Assembly (NCBI GenBank): GCA_011051855.1
Contig: DRKG01000173.1
Span: forward strand, 1 to 13,059
Reading direction: 5' to 3'
Source: a bacterium
GTDB lineage: Bacteria; Planctomycetota; UBA1135; UBA2386
DNA length: 13,059 nucleotides
Shown here: positions 12,759 to 13,059 of the stretch, one piece after another
Position numbering within the stretch: position 1 is the first letter of the stretch
Layout: every line of letters begins with the position of its first letter
The notes under the pieces: model-generated
The model's database searches: none
The model's input: the letters and a program-made list of their open reading frames with translations, nothing else
Told to the model about the DNA's origin: nothing
Program-made: the position numbers and the translations under genes

Positions 12759-12766
12759 ATACTCCT

Positions 12767-13059
12767 ATGGGCGATTCCATGGCCGCGACCTCCCCCGCCT
12801 CCCTGCTCGAAGAGAAGATCCAGGACCGCACTGCCACGATCGGCGTCGTCGGGCTGGGTTACGTCGGACTGCCGCTGCTGCGTGCGTTCTTCCGCGCCGG
12901 CTTCCCGGTGCTCGGCTTCGACGTCGACGACGACAAGATCGCCATGCTCGAGAAGGGCGAGTCCTATCTGAAGCACCTCGGCGAGGACTTCGTCGCCGAG
13001 CTCGCCTCATCGGACAAGTTCGCGGCGACCAGCGACCCTCAGCGGCTCGCCGACGCCGA
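12767..13059 (+). CDS. Nucleotide-sugar (UDP-GlcNAc/UDP-Glc type) 6-dehydrogenase, N-terminal part
   Basis: About 97 residues are seen before the window ends. The Rossmann fold begins with 'ATIGVVGLGYVGLPLLRAFF' (G-x-G-x-x-G NAD site and the G-Y-V-G-L-P signature), then 'GFPVLGFDVDDDKIAML' with the acidic residue that holds the NAD ribose. 'GESYLKHLGEDFVAEL' is like the S-Y-I-x-H-I segment of the WbpA/UDP-N-acetylglucosamine 6-dehydrogenase group rather than the UDP-glucose group. These enzymes oxidise the C6 hydroxyl of UDP-sugars to the uronate for polysaccharide or O-antigen synthesis. It has a ~22-residue N-terminal extension relative to the usual start. The catalytic Cys and the substrate domain lie outside the window, so substrate choice is uncertain. 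Confidence 0.88.
   Translation, partial: MGDSMAATSPASLLEEKIQDRTATIGVVGLGYVGLPLLRAFFRAGFPVLGFDVDDDKIAMLEKGESYLKHLGEDFVAELASSDKFAATSDPQRLADA

Overview
The window is GC-rich bacterial DNA with about ten genes on both strands. Two secreted or membrane-anchored proteins with carboxypeptidase-regulatory-like beta-sandwich modules, a futalosine-pathway menaquinone gene (mqnA) and a bacterial topoisomerase VI pair together suggest a deep-branching high-GC bacterium, perhaps Planctomycetota or a neighbouring phylum. This is inference from gene content; there is no rRNA or other phylogenetic marker here.

Left block (1-2994, all +): the C-terminal end of a probable GT39/ArnT-like membrane glycosyltransferase, chorismate dehydratase MqnA, a small HIT-family protein and a NahK-like sugar kinase. 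The last two overlap by ATGA. The spacing fits one or two transcription units.

Middle block (2995-7159, genes all -): a secreted 589-aa carboxypeptidase-regulatory-like protein (5390-7159), then a small secreted 124-aa protein and a membrane-anchored 553-aa protein 28 bp apart. The last two genes have clearly lower G/C at third codon positions than the rest of the window. They lie between two directly oriented, about 95% identical copies of a 94-bp interrupted palindrome (3004-3097 and 5266-5359), each with perfect 21-bp terminal inverted repeats. This is the least explained part of the window and looks like a repeat-bounded accessory cassette.

Right block (7160-12038, +): a 355-bp divergent intergenic region, then topoisomerase VI subunit B and subunit A. 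The two genes are in the same reading frame, separated by one TAG and 18 C-rich bases. A soluble two-PAS histidine kinase without a visible partner follows. Topoisomerase VI is mainly archaeal and plant, so an intact bacterial operon is notable. All catalytic motifs that I checked are present.

Right edge (12181-13059): a small PGPGW-like membrane protein on the minus strand, divergent from the start of a UDP-sugar dehydrogenase that runs off the window.

I saw no tRNA, rRNA, CRISPR array, transposase or phage gene.
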